Counted from the first letter of the stretch, positions 7,656 through 16,526 are shown. The stretch: 64,000 nt of DNA from Oscillospiraceae bacterium (GCA_017395935.1 JAFQNL010000020.1:1-64000), one strand, 5' to 3'. A program made the numbers and translations. The notes: generated by a model not told the origin, from the sequence alone.

Positions 7656-8602
7656 ACGAACTCCTTATCTGTCCCCAGCAGGGCCAGTGCTTCTCCGGTG
7701 GTAAGAAAGCGCTCTGAGGGCTGCGGGGCCAGAGAGACAGCAGCCTTGGAAGGCGGCAGGTCAGCGCTGGCCCGGGACCGGTATGCCCGGGCCGAGCAGC
7801 CAAAGCGCTGCAAAAACAGCTTATTGAGATAGCGGCTGTCGGAAAAGCCGCATTCCATGCAGATATCCAGTAGACTGAGCCCCGGGTCTCCAATGAGCTG
7901 GAGGGCCTTCTCAAAGCGGGTGATATTCAGATAGTCCTGGAAGGTAATATTCAGGTTGTCCCGAAGGAAGTGGGACAGGTAAGCGGTGGTCACTCCTTCG
8001 CTCTCGGCCAGATCGCTGAGCCGGATGGGCTCAAAATAGTGCTCCTCAATATAGCCGGTGATTCGGCTCAGCCGGTCGGCCTTCTTCTTACGGGAGGAAT
8101 ATTCCTGGTCGGAGATGGTCCGATGGGGGAGCTGGGAGAGCAAATCTTGGAAGAGCAGACAGAGCTTGGCCACACAGGCCAGTTCCCGGTAGGGATCTGT
8201 CCCCCAGAAGGTTCGGGCCAGCGTCAGGATCTGGGCGGTGAGTTTGTCCAGAATGGGCTCCCGCTCCCGGGCCAGAAGGTGGCAGCGGTCAAACTCCACC
8301 CGGCGCAGAGAGGGCAGGTAGTCTCCGCAGAAATGGACCGAGGTCTGAACAATCAGGATCTTCACCGGCTGAGCGGTGGCGCTGGTGATCTCATGGGACT
8401 GATTGGGATTGAACAGCAGCAGATCGCCGGCCTCCGCCGTCAGGCAGCGGTCTTTCAGCCGAATCTGGGCGCTGCCCTCCAGTACCAGTCCCAGCTCCCA
8501 TGCCCGGTGGATGTGGGCGTTGCGGAAGGAGATAGCGACCACAAAAATCTGCATGTGTCGAATGTTCTCATATCGGATCAGTTCGTACTCACTTTGTCCC
8601 AT
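7652..8602 (-). CDS. AraC-family transcriptional regulator with N-terminal cupin
   Basis: A 316-residue regulator. The N-terminal half is a cupin-like ligand pocket (HIHRAWELGLVLEGSAQI, then GDLLLFNPNQSHEI). The C-terminal half has two helix-turn-helix units typical of AraC/XylS (RLSDLAESEGVTTAYLSHFL and LSLLDICMECGFSDSRYLNKL), followed by an extra tail of about 40 residues outside the standard domain. The start at 8602 is set by GAGGAGGTCGGGGCA; earlier Met codons lack a ribosome site. It is first in a four-gene operon with the response regulator, kinase and GerMN lipoprotein. AraC proteins of this build usually sense small molecules; no target is visible. Confidence 0.88.
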   Translation of the reverse strand: MGQSEYELIRYENIRHMQIFVVAISFRNAHIHRAWELGLVLEGSAQIRLKDRCLTAEAGDLLLFNPNQSHEITSATAQPVKILIVQTSVHFCGDYLPSLRRVEFDRCHLLAREREPILDKLTAQILTLARTFWGTDPYRELACVAKLCLLFQDLLSQLPHRTISDQEYSSRKKKADRLSRITGYIEEHYFEPIRLSDLAESEGVTTAYLSHFLRDNLNITFQDYLNITRFEKALQLIGDPGLSLLDICMECGFSDSRYLNKLFLQRFGCSARAYRSRASADLPPSKAAVSLAPQPSERFLTTGEALALLGTDKEFV

Positions 8603-8793
8603 TGCCCCGACCTCCTCAAAGCTTTTTTCCATCATAGCACAGTGGTGTAGAAAAGACAAGACGGATAACAAAAGTGATAAATCGCAACTTTGCCGTTTTT
8701 CTTCTGCGGTGTCCGGAAAAGGGAATGAAGAGGAAAAATAGGGGGAAAACAGAGAAAAAACGGGATATCTGTCGGGAAAGGGCTGTAAGATTG

Positions 8794-8822
8794 TTGCCTG
8801 ACAGCCAGTCTTGTGCCATAAT
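8794..8822 (+). promoter_or_regulatory. promoter of the 5'-nucleotidase gene
   Basis: TTGCCT, 17 bases, CATAAT, about 55 bp upstream of the start codon. The 8603-8793 stretch is A/T-rich and holds nothing else I can support. Confidence 0.6.
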
Positions 8823-8879
8823 AAGATCAGATTAACCCGGCGGACCGCCGCCGGATAAAAGAAAGCGAGCGTGAACTGT

Positions 8880-10940
8880 ATGAAGAGACAGTCCCGAATC
8901 CTCAGTGCCTTTCTGGCCCTGCTGATGATGGTGTCCCTGCTGCCTGCCGCTATGGCCTATGGGGAGATAGAGACCTCTGTGGCCGGAGAGGGCGACTATG
9001 ACTATGAGTCGGTGGTTTTGTTCACACAGGATATCCATGACCACTTCCTCCCCGTTCCGGACGGACAGGGAGGCAGCTACGGCGGGTTTGCCCGCTTGTC
9101 CACCCGGCTGAAGGAGCGGCGGGAGATCTATCCCGACGCGGTGACGGTGGACGCCGGCGACTTCTCTATGGGCAGCCTCTTCCAGACGATCTACGCCACT
9201 CGTGCTCCGGAGCTCCGGCTCATGGGCCAGCTGGGATTTGACGCTACGGTGTTTGGCAACCATGAATTTGATTTCCGGGCCCGTGGTCTGATTGATATGC
9301 TCAATACCGCCGCTGACAGCGGCGAGACCCTGCCCGCTCTGGTCAACTGCAATTACTATCCGCCCAGAGAAGGGGAGGAGGGATATACCGAGGAGGACGG
9401 CGAACTCTGGCAGGCGCTGGAGCATTACGGCGTTCAGGAGTACGTTACCATCTCCCGGGGCGGCATCACCTATGCCATCTTCGGCCTCTTTGGCCAGAAC
9501 GCCCATGACTACGCACCGCTCTCCCCTATGATCTATGAGGACTCGGTGACCAGCGCGCAGGAGACGGTGGATGCCATCCGCTCCGAAGTGGAGACCGATG
9601 AACCGCTCTTTATAATCTGTATTTCCCACTGCGGCACCGGCAGCGATACCGACTTTGAGGACGAGCGGGTGGCCGAAGAGGTGGAGGGGCTGGATCTGCT
9701 GGTTTCCGGACACAGCCATACGGTCATGGAAGAGCCGGTTCTCTACGGCGATACCCTGCTGGTGTCCGGCGGCAGCTATACCCGTTATCTGGGCGAGATT
9801 GTGGTCCGCTGGAATGAGGACGGAAGCAAGCACAGCTACGATTACCGACTGCTCCCCTTAGGGGACGACGTGGCCGAGGATCCGGCCATCAGCCGTCAGG
9901 TCCGGGCATATCAGACCATGGTGGAGCAGGACTATCTGTCCATGTTTGGCTTTGAAGGATACGACCAGGTGCTGGTGGATAATGAGATTCACTTCGACTC
10001 GGGCAGCCGCCATCAGGAGTATCCCATGGGCAACCTGATTGCCGATAGCTACCGCTATGCTGTGGAGCAGGCCGAGGGAGAGGACTATGTTCCTGTCGAC
10101 TTTGCGCTTACCGCCTCCGGTGTAATCCGGGGCACCATTCCCACCGGTCAGGTCACAGTTTCGGATGTCTTTAACGTCTCCTCTTTGGGAATCGGTGACG
10201 ATGGCGTCTCTGGCTATCCCCTGATCGAGGTCTATCTTACCGGCGCCGATCTGAAGAACGCCTTCGAGGTGGACGCCTCGGTGACTGCGCTGATGAGCGC
10301 GGCTCAGCTCCACTTTACCGGAATGCGCTTTAGCTGGAACCCCTACCGGATGATCTTTAACAAGGTCATCGACTGCGCTCAGGTGCTGCCTGACGGCTCG
10401 GAAGTGGAGATTGAAGACGAAAAGCTCTATCGCGTGGTTACCGGCCTCTACTGCGGCCAGATGCTGGGCACCGTTCAGGAGAAGAGCTTCGGTATTCTCT
10501 CTATTACGCCCAGAGATGAGAATGGCCAGCCCATCGACATGAACGATCTGGAGTCCCGGATCCTTCATGACAAAAATGGCGCCGAACTGAAAGAATGGGC
10601 GGCGTTGGCCTCCTATCTGGAGAGCTTTGAGGAGGGTATCCCCGACACCTATGCCGAAGCGCTGGGCCGGAAGGTGGAGGAGAAGAGCCTGAATCCCGTT
10701 TCCCTCTTCCGGAATATGAGCCGGCTCACCTTTGGTATTATCTGTCTGGTGCTGGCAATTCTGCTGTTGGTGATCTTCGGAATCAGCCGGCTGATCAGAT
10801 TTATCCGCAAGCGCCGCCGCCCCGATCTCCGGGACCGGAGCGCCGGTGAACGATACAGCGGAAGCCGCCGCCGCAGTGGCCGCTATGGCAAGAAGAACCT
10901 CTTCGGCTCCCATATTCCCTCCTACCGGGGAAGAAAGTAA
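8880..10940 (+). CDS. membrane-anchored 5'-nucleotidase/metallophosphoesterase
   Basis: A 686-residue exported phosphoesterase of the 5'-nucleotidase/2',3'-cyclic phosphodiesterase family. A signal peptide (about 1-26) is followed by the calcineurin-like domain with its metal motifs: TQDIHDH, VDAGDFSMGS, FGNHEFD, CISHCG and SGHSHT. The 5'-nucleotidase C-terminal domain comes next (NLIADSYRYAVEQ, FALTASGVIRGTIP, FNVSSLG). A single membrane helix near 610-635 is followed by a basic cytoplasmic tail of about 55 residues rich in Arg, Ser, Gly and Tyr, like that of the carboxypeptidase at 998-2389. A GTG at 8871 in the same frame is an alternative start; the ATG at 8880 gives a cleaner signal peptide. 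Likely role: scavenging nucleosides and phosphate at the cell surface. Confidence 0.88.
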   Translation: MKRQSRILSAFLALLMMVSLLPAAMAYGEIETSVAGEGDYDYESVVLFTQDIHDHFLPVPDGQGGSYGGFARLSTRLKERREIYPDAVTVDAGDFSMGSLFQTIYATRAPELRLMGQLGFDATVFGNHEFDFRARGLIDMLNTAADSGETLPALVNCNYYPPREGEEGYTEEDGELWQALEHYGVQEYVTISRGGITYAIFGLFGQNAHDYAPLSPMIYEDSVTSAQETVDAIRSEVETDEPLFIICISHCGTGSDTDFEDERVAEEVEGLDLLVSGHSHTVMEEPVLYGDTLLVSGGSYTRYLGEIVVRWNEDGSKHSYDYRLLPLGDDVAEDPAISRQVRAYQTMVEQDYLSMFGFEGYDQVLVDNEIHFDSGSRHQEYPMGNLIADSYRYAVEQAEGEDYVPVDFALTASGVIRGTIPTGQVTVSDVFNVSSLGIGDDGVSGYPLIEVYLTGADLKNAFEVDASVTALMSAAQLHFTGMRFSWNPYRMIFNKVIDCAQVLPDGSEVEIEDEKLYRVVTGLYCGQMLGTVQEKSFGILSITPRDENGQPIDMNDLESRILHDKNGAELKEWAALASYLESFEEGIPDTYAEALGRKVEEKSLNPVSLFRNMSRLTFGIICLVLAILLLVIFGISRLIRFIRKRRRPDLRDRSAGERYSGSRRRSGRYGKKNLFGSHIPSYRGRK

Positions 10941-10956
10941 AGCAGACTATAAAATA

Positions 10957-10994
10957 AGCGCCCCGACCGGAAAAGGTCGGGGCGCTGTTTGTTG
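10957..10994 (+). terminator. intrinsic terminator after the 5'-nucleotidase gene
   Basis: Stem AGCGCCCCGACC / GGTCGGGGCGCT, loop GGAAAA, tail GTTTGTT. Confidence 0.9.
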
Positions 10995-11086
10995 CCGGAG
11001 CGCGCGCAGGAAAGTAGAAAAGGGAGGCAAGAGAAGTAGAAATCAGGCAGAGGCGCTCCGGTAAAGAGGGGCGGAGAGACGGCTGA

Positions 11087-11614
11087 TCAGCCGGAAACAG
11101 GATCGGCCAGAGAGAGACACTGCAGCATCTGCCGGGCAAACTCGTCCGGCGGCAGTGGACGACGCTGGGAAAGCCAGCGCCGGAGGGCGCACAGACAGGC
11201 GTCGGCCATGAAGGCGGTCTGGAACTCAGAGAGCCGGAGAGAGGAGCCGCTGTTGAAGCGCTGGCGGATCAGCGGGGAGAGATACTCGCAGAAGTGATCG
11301 GAAAAGGAGTTCTGCCCCTGAATCTCCAATGCCTTTCGGTAGAAGGTGCGGTTGGCATAGAAATACTCGCACAGAAGCAAAAGTTGGTCTGCCGGATCCA
11401 GATGGGCAGCCGAGTCCACTGCCGCGGCAAACTCGGTGTCATAGATCCAGTTGATCAAATCATACTTATCTTTAAAGTGGTAGTAAAAGCTTTTCCGATT
11501 CATATCGCACTTTTTGCAGATATCGGAGACCCGTATGCCGGAGAAAGGGATCTCCTGCAGGAGGGACTTCATAGCCCCGGCCAGGGCGCGCTTGGTTGAA
11601 TTGGAATCTGCCAT
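11087..11614 (-). CDS. TetR-family transcriptional regulator
   Basis: A 175-residue regulator with a TetR-type N-terminal helix-turn-helix (IRVSDICKKCDMNRKSFYYHF, about residues 27-47) and a helical C-terminal domain of the short type found in DhaS-like regulators. The ATG at 11614 follows AAAGGAGCCTCTC. The reading frame happens to stay open upstream into the leader, but that region holds a structured RNA and is unlikely to be translated. The gene is divergent from the P-type ATPase at 11970-14582 and is preceded by a candidate manganese riboswitch, which suggests the pair handles divalent metal efflux. Whether the regulator acts on the ATPase gene is inference. Confidence 0.88.
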   Translation of the reverse strand: MADSNSTKRALAGAMKSLLQEIPFSGIRVSDICKKCDMNRKSFYYHFKDKYDLINWIYDTEFAAAVDSAAHLDPADQLLLLCEYFYANRTFYRKALEIQGQNSFSDHFCEYLSPLIRQRFNSGSSLRLSEFQTAFMADACLCALRRWLSQRRPLPPDEFARQMLQCLSLADPVSG

Positions 11615-11640
11615 GAGAGGCTCCTTTCTCGGTATCGCAA

Positions 11641-11700
11641 TAAAAAGAAAAATGGCGACACTTATCCGCTCCGATGCCAAAGCAGATAAGTCTCGCCATT
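11641..11700 (-). terminator. riboswitch expression-platform terminator in the tetR leader
   Basis: On the minus strand AATGGCGAGACTTATC pairs with GATAAGTGTCGCCATT (15 of 16 positions, 18-base loop) and is followed by TTTTTCTTTTTATT. The 5' arm is the same segment that forms the 3' part of the candidate aptamer, so aptamer folding and terminator folding exclude each other. This layout predicts an ON switch: ligand binding prevents termination. Confidence 0.75.
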
Positions 11701-11777
11701 TCAGATGGGGCCAGGATACGATCCAGTGTTGTTGACCACATCGCACCGGAAGATCCGATGCCGACTACTCCCTTATT
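11685..11777 (-). promoter_or_regulatory. candidate yybP-ykoY (Mn2+) riboswitch aptamer
   Basis: Starting near the predicted transcription start, the minus strand reads AATAAGGGAGTAGTCGG, then a hairpin (CATCGGA / TCCGGTG), then GGTCAACAACACTGG, a second hairpin (GGAT / ATCC) and finally GGCGAGACTTAT. GGGAGUAG and GGC(A/G)AGAC are the conserved loops of the yybP-ykoY class, and ATAAG/CTTAT closes the element as P1. yybP-ykoY RNAs sense Mn2+ and commonly sit before Mn2+ exporters, including P-type ATPases. Here the RNA precedes tetR, with the P-type ATPase gene on the other strand. The A-to-G change in the second loop is a departure from the commonest form. Confidence 0.72.
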
Positions 11778-11783
11778 AACTTT

Positions 11784-11812
11784 ATCATACCAGACCGACT
11801 ATGGATTTGCAA
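11784..11812 (-). promoter_or_regulatory. promoter of the riboswitch-tetR transcript
   Basis: On the minus strand TTGCAA, 17 bases, TATGAT; the transcript would start near 11777 at the first base of the candidate aptamer. Confidence 0.75.
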
Positions 11813-11926
11813 GGCCGGGCCATTGGACAAAGAATGGTGTCTGTCTAAAATTGAGACGAAATCTGTCTGGACGCGGGAAAATTTGCCATCTGAAAGCAGT
11901 TGACCGTTTGTAGCGCCGGGGAGATG

Positions 11927-11935
11927 TGCTATAAT
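11927..11935 (+). promoter_or_regulatory. extended -10 promoter of the P-type ATPase gene
   Basis: TGCTATAAT, an extended -10 box; no good -35 at standard spacing (TTGTAG at 11908-11913 with 16 bases is the best). The start codon lies 35 bp downstream. Confidence 0.55.
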
Positions 11936-11969
11936 AAAATCACTTAATTTCATGAAGGAGGATCGCCGT

Positions 11970-14582
11970 ATGAAAGCCTATGACAGGCCTTTGTCGCAGA
12001 TCGTAAGTGAGCTGGAGAGCAACGAACACTCCGGCCTGAGACAGGAACAGATTGCCCCCCTGCGGGAAAAATGGGGCGAGAACCGGCTGAGAGAGAAGAA
12101 GGGCCGGACGATGCTTCAGCGCTTTGCCGACCAGTTCAAGGATGTAATGATTCTGATTCTGATCGGTGCTGCCATTATTTCCTTTGTCGTAGCCTGTATC
12201 GAGGGCGACGCCGGGGAATTCTTCGAGCCGGTGCTCATTCTTCTGATCGTCATCGTCAACGCCATTATGGGCGTTATGCAGGAGAGCAAGGCGGAAAAGG
12301 CGCTGGAGGCACTCAAGAGCCTCTCCGCGCCCCATGCCCGGGTCATTCGTGAGGGCAAAGAGCAGATCATTGACGCCGCCCAGCTGGTCCCCGGCGACCT
12401 GATTCGACTGGAAGCCGGCGACTTCATCCCCGCTGACGCCCGGCTGGTCAAAAGTGCCGGCCTTAAGAGCGAGGAATCGGCGCTGACCGGCGAGTCTGTC
12501 CCCTCGGAGAAGGACGCTCAGGCGCTGGTAGGGGAGGAAGCCCCTCTGGGCGATCGGAGCAATATGGTATTCTCCGGCTGCAGCGTTACCTACGGAACCG
12601 CTACCGCTCTGGTCACCGCCACCGGTATGGATACTGAGATGGGCAAGATCGCCTCCCTGCTGGAAGGCGAAGAGTCCGGGCAAACCCCTCTGCAGCAGAA
12701 GCTGGCCCAGCTGGGCAAGTATCTGGGCTTCCTGGCCCTTGCTGCCTGTGGAATTATCTTTGTGGTGGGCCTGTTCAACGGAATCCCCGTGCTGGAGATT
12801 TTTATGACTGCCGTCTCGCTGGCCGTCTCTGCCATTCCTGAGGGTCTGCCGGCCATCGTCACCATCGTCCTGTCCATCGGCGTTCAGCGCATGGTGGAGA
12901 AGAACGCGATTATCCGTCGTCTGCCTGCCGTGGAGACGCTGGGCAGCGCTTCGGTTATCTGCTCGGATAAGACGGGCACGCTGACCCAGAATCGGATGAC
13001 GCTGGTCAAAGCCTGGGCTGACGGTATGGAGGAGGCCGAGCAGATAAGCACAGAAAACAGTCAGGCCATCCGCTCTCTGCTTCGCTATGCTACCCTCTGC
13101 TGTGACGGCAGCGTGGAGATAGAAAACGGAGAAGAGCAGCATATCGGTGACCCTACCGAGACGGCTATCGTGCTGGCAGCGCTGAGAAACGGTATGAGCA
13201 AGCGGCAGCTCAACGAGCAGTCGCCCCGACTGGGAGAGATTCCCTTCGACTCTGACCGTAAACTTATGACCACCATAAACCGCATCAACGGCAAACTGAT
13301 TGTGATCGTCAAGGGTGCCTTTGACGTTATGGCTGCCCGCTGTGTTCAGGGAGATCTGGACCGGGCACGGACCATGACCGAGACTATGAGCGCCGACGCC
13401 CTCCGGGTCCTGGCCGTGGGCTGGAAAGAGATTGAGTCGTTGCCTGAGACACTGGACAGCTGGGAGTTGGAACAGGGCCTCACCTTCTACGGCCTTGTGG
13501 GTATGATCGACCCGCCCAGACCGGAGGCTCGGGACGCGGTAGCCGTCTGCCGAAAGGCGGGCATCCGGCCGGTTATGATTACCGGCGACCATGTGGTTAC
13601 CGCCTCTGCCATCGCCCGGGATCTGGGTATTCTCTCCGATGGTGACCGGGCCATCACCGGCCGGGAGCTGGATGATATGACCGATCGGGAGCTGGACGAG
13701 CAGGTGGAGCAGATTGCCGTCTATGCCCGGGTCTCTCCTGAGAATAAGATCCGTATCGTCAAGGCATGGCAGCGCAAGGGCCATGTGGTCTCCATGACCG
13801 GCGACGGCGTCAACGATGCCCCTGCTCTGAAAGCGGCCGATATCGGCTGCGCCATGGGTATCACCGGCACCGACGTGGCCAAGGGCGCGGCAGATATGAC
13901 CCTCACCGACGATAACTTTGCCACCATCGTAGATGCTGTCCGGGAGGGCAGAGGAATTTACGCCAATATCAAGAAGGTTGTCGGCTTCCTGCTGGGCACC
14001 AATATCGGCGAAGTGATTGCCGTCTTTGTGGCCATGCTCGTCTGGCACAAGTCTCCCTTCCTGTCCATGCAGCTGCTCTGGATCAATCTGGTCACCGACA
14101 GTCTGCCTGCCATTGCGCTGGGCATGGAGCCGGTAGAGGCGGACGTCATGGATCGGAAACCCCGGCCCAAGAGCGAGAGCCTCTTTGCCAATGGCTTTGG
14201 CCTGAGGATTATCCTGCAGGGCGTTATGTTCGGTCTGCTGGCCCTCTTTTCCTTCTGGCTGGGCCAGAAGGTCACCGGTCAGCTGGCCGGCGGCCAGACC
14301 TTCGCCTTTATGGTACTGGCCCTGTCCCAGACGGTGCAGGCCTTTAACCTCCGCTCCGATCACTCTCTTACCGAGGTGGGCCCCTTTGGCAATCGGGTGC
14401 TCAACCGGGCCGTACTGATCTCTGTGGTCATGATGCTGGCCGTTCTCTTTACTCCCCTCTCTGTAGCCTTTGGGCTGATTGCTCTGCCCGGCTGGCTCTA
14501 TCTGGTGGGTCTGGTTCTGATCATGGTCCCGGTTCTGGTCATGGAGACGGCCAAGAAAACTGGCTTTATCCGTCCCCGCTAA
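11970..14582 (+). CDS. Ca2+/Mn2+-type P-type ATPase (type IIA)
   Basis: An 870-residue cation pump of the SERCA/PMCA-like P2 group, exporting Ca2+ and/or Mn2+. It has the cation-ATPase N-terminal domain (1-70), actuator motif LTGES, M4 motif AIPEGLPAIV, phosphorylation site SDKTGTLT (D333), nucleotide-domain KGAFDVM, MITGDH, hinge MTGDGVNDAPALK, M5 motif TNIGEVIAVF and M6 motif INLVTDSLPAIALGMEP. The last two carry acidic and polar ligands typical of Ca2+/Mn2+ pumps. Length and ten-helix layout are normal. The ATG at 11970 follows AAGGAGGATCGCCGT; an ATG at 11952 lies inside that ribosome site region and is rejected. The neighbouring Mn2+ riboswitch candidate suggests manganese as a physiological substrate. 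Confidence 0.9.
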   Translation: MKAYDRPLSQIVSELESNEHSGLRQEQIAPLREKWGENRLREKKGRTMLQRFADQFKDVMILILIGAAIISFVVACIEGDAGEFFEPVLILLIVIVNAIMGVMQESKAEKALEALKSLSAPHARVIREGKEQIIDAAQLVPGDLIRLEAGDFIPADARLVKSAGLKSEESALTGESVPSEKDAQALVGEEAPLGDRSNMVFSGCSVTYGTATALVTATGMDTEMGKIASLLEGEESGQTPLQQKLAQLGKYLGFLALAACGIIFVVGLFNGIPVLEIFMTAVSLAVSAIPEGLPAIVTIVLSIGVQRMVEKNAIIRRLPAVETLGSASVICSDKTGTLTQNRMTLVKAWADGMEEAEQISTENSQAIRSLLRYATLCCDGSVEIENGEEQHIGDPTETAIVLAALRNGMSKRQLNEQSPRLGEIPFDSDRKLMTTINRINGKLIVIVKGAFDVMAARCVQGDLDRARTMTETMSADALRVLAVGWKEIESLPETLDSWELEQGLTFYGLVGMIDPPRPEARDAVAVCRKAGIRPVMITGDHVVTASAIARDLGILSDGDRAITGRELDDMTDRELDEQVEQIAVYARVSPENKIRIVKAWQRKGHVVSMTGDGVNDAPALKAADIGCAMGITGTDVAKGAADMTLTDDNFATIVDAVREGRGIYANIKKVVGFLLGTNIGEVIAVFVAMLVWHKSPFLSMQLLWINLVTDSLPAIALGMEPVEADVMDRKPRPKSESLFANGFGLRIILQGVMFGLLALFSFWLGQKVTGQLAGGQTFAFMVLALSQTVQAFNLRSDHSLTEVGPFGNRVLNRAVLISVVMMLAVLFTPLSVAFGLIALPGWLYLVGLVLIMVPVLVMETAKKTGFIRPR

Positions 14583-14600
14583 CTGAAAACTGGCGCTTTT

Positions 14601-14637
14601 ATGCCGCACTCGCCTGAGTGCGGCATATTTGTTTTCT
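14601..14637 (+). terminator. intrinsic terminator after the P-type ATPase gene
   Basis: Stem ATGCCGCACTC / GAGTGCGGCAT, loop GCCT, tail ATTTGTTTTCT. Confidence 0.85.
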
Positions 14638-14674
14638 CCGGGCATAGACTTACCTGAAAGAAGGAGGACTGACT

Positions 14675-16510
14675 ATGTGCGGAATTGCGGGATTTTGCGA
14701 CTTTTTCCGGGACCAGCAGAGCCCGGAGCGCCAGCAGCTGGGCTGGCAGATGGCCGGCGCTCTGACCCACCGGGGTCCGGACGACAGCGGGCTTTGGCGA
14801 GATGAGCACTGTCTGTTGGCTCACCGGCGTCTGGCGGTCATCGACCCTCAGCGGGGTGCTCAGCCCATGACTGCCCGTGGGCAGGGGAAGGATTGGGCGC
14901 TGTGCTACAATGGGGAGCTTTACAACGCCGATCAGCTCCGCCGGGAACTGACAGAGCAGGGCTGCAGCTTTACCACCCGGTCGGATACCGAGGTGGTCCT
15001 GCAGGCCTGCATAACCTACGGACGGCGGGCGGCGGAAAAGCTGGAGGGGATTTTTGCCTTTGCCTTTTGGGACGGAGAGGAGTTGATGCTGGTCCGGGAC
15101 CGGTTTGGCGTCAAGCCACTGTTCTACGCGATGGCAGGCCGAACACTGGTCTTTGCCTCTGAGTTAAAAGCCCTTTTCCGCTACCCGGAGCTGATGCCCC
15201 GAGCGAACCGGGAGAGCTGGCAGGAGGTGCTGGCCATCGGCCCCTGCCGGACTCCGGGTCACGGCGTGTTTGCCGGCATTCGGGAGGTGCGGCCCGGCCA
15301 TCAGCTTATTTTCGGCCGGGAGGGGCTGAAAGAGACTTGCTGGTGGAAGCTGGAAAGCCGGAGGCATACAGACAGCTATGAGGATACGGTGGAAACGGTC
15401 CGCCGGCTGCTGACCGGCGCTGTCCGGCGGCAGCTGGTCAGCGACGTCCCTCTCTGCACCCTGCTCTCCGGAGGATTGGACTCTTCTATTATTACAGCGG
15501 TAGCCGCCCGGGACTACGCCGCTCAGGGACGGCAGCTGGACACCTGGAGCTTTGACTACGAGGATAATCAGAGTTATTTTAAGTCCAGCTCCTTCCAGCC
15601 GGACGGAGACTGGCCTTGGGTAGAGCGGATGCGCCAACAGTTTCAGACCCGTCACCGGGTGCTTACCTGTCCTCAGGACACGCTTGCCCAGCTGCTGGAG
15701 AGCGCTTGCCTGGCCCGCGATCTGCCGGGAATGGGGGATGTGGACTCCTCGCTGCTCTATTTCTGCCGGGAGATCGCCCGGGAGCATACGGTGGCGATCT
15801 CCGGCGAGTGCTCAGACGAGATCTTTGGCGGATATCCCTGGTTTCACCGGCAGGATATGCTGGAGACCAGTCTCTTCCCCTGGTCTATGGATCTGTCGGT
15901 CCGCAACGGAGTGCTGGATCCGGGACTGGTCCGAGAGCTGGAGCTGGAGGACTATGCCCGCTTCCGGGCTGAGGAGAGCCGGAAACAGACACCTCGTCTG
16001 GAGGGGGAAAGCCGGGAGGAGGCCAGACGGCGGGAGGTGGGCTGGCTGAATCTGAACTGGTTTATGGCAAATCTGCTGGAGCGGAAGGATCGGATGAGTA
16101 TGTATTCGGGACTGGAGGTCCGGGTTCCCTTCTGTGACCATAGATTGGTGGAGTATGTCTGGAATATCCCTTGGGAGATGAAGAGCCGGGGCGGAGAGCG
16201 CAAGCATATCCTCCGCCAGGCAGCCCGGGGCATTCTGCCCGAGGATGTCCGGCTCCGTCCCAAGTCTCCCTATCCGAAGACCCACCATCCCCGCTTCGAG
16301 CAGCTGGTCCGGGAGCAGCTGCTCCGGATCCTCTCGGACCCCAACGCCCCTGTCTGCGCTCTGGTGGACCGAAAACAGCTGGAGAAGGGGCTCCTGAAGG
16401 AAGGCGGCGACTACGGGCGGCCCTGGTTCGGCCAGCTCATGGCCGGTCCTCAGCTTATGAGCTGGCTTATCCAGCTCAACAGCTGGATGGTTCGCTTCGG
16501 GCTGGGATAA
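14675..16510 (+). CDS. asnB: asparagine synthetase (glutamine-hydrolysing)
   Basis: Makes asparagine from aspartate, ATP and glutamine in the cytoplasm. The class II glutaminase domain starts with MCGIAGF, whose Cys2 is the nucleophile after Met removal; RGPDDSG and the YNGEL segment follow. The synthetase domain carries the PP-loop LSGGLDSS (residues 264-271) and SGECSDEIFGGYPWF. The length of 611 residues and domain order are standard for AsnB. RBS AAGGAGG precedes the ATG. It is flanked by terminators on both sides, so it is monocistronic. Confidence 0.95.
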   Translation: MCGIAGFCDFFRDQQSPERQQLGWQMAGALTHRGPDDSGLWRDEHCLLAHRRLAVIDPQRGAQPMTARGQGKDWALCYNGELYNADQLRRELTEQGCSFTTRSDTEVVLQACITYGRRAAEKLEGIFAFAFWDGEELMLVRDRFGVKPLFYAMAGRTLVFASELKALFRYPELMPRANRESWQEVLAIGPCRTPGHGVFAGIREVRPGHQLIFGREGLKETCWWKLESRRHTDSYEDTVETVRRLLTGAVRRQLVSDVPLCTLLSGGLDSSIITAVAARDYAAQGRQLDTWSFDYEDNQSYFKSSSFQPDGDWPWVERMRQQFQTRHRVLTCPQDTLAQLLESACLARDLPGMGDVDSSLLYFCREIAREHTVAISGECSDEIFGGYPWFHRQDMLETSLFPWSMDLSVRNGVLDPGLVRELELEDYARFRAEESRKQTPRLEGESREEARRREVGWLNLNWFMANLLERKDRMSMYSGLEVRVPFCDHRLVEYVWNIPWEMKSRGGERKHILRQAARGILPEDVRLRPKSPYPKTHHPRFEQLVREQLLRILSDPNAPVCALVDRKQLEKGLLKEGGDYGRPWFGQLMAGPQLMSWLIQLNSWMVRFGLG

Positions 16511-16526
16511 ACGGTCCGGACAAAAG

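Noticed and set aside
10995-11061. Inverted repeat CCGGAGCGC ... GCGCTCCGG between the 5'-nucleotidase and TetR genes
   Set aside because: Arms of nine bases with a loop of about 49 bases and no T tract; could be chance in G+C-rich DNA, so not called a terminator or element.
11940-14645. Very long minus-strand open frame (901 codons) over the P-type ATPase gene
   Set aside because: Antisense shadow of a G+C-rich gene; the product is His/Gln/Gly-rich with no domain, and the plus strand has all P-type ATPase motifs.
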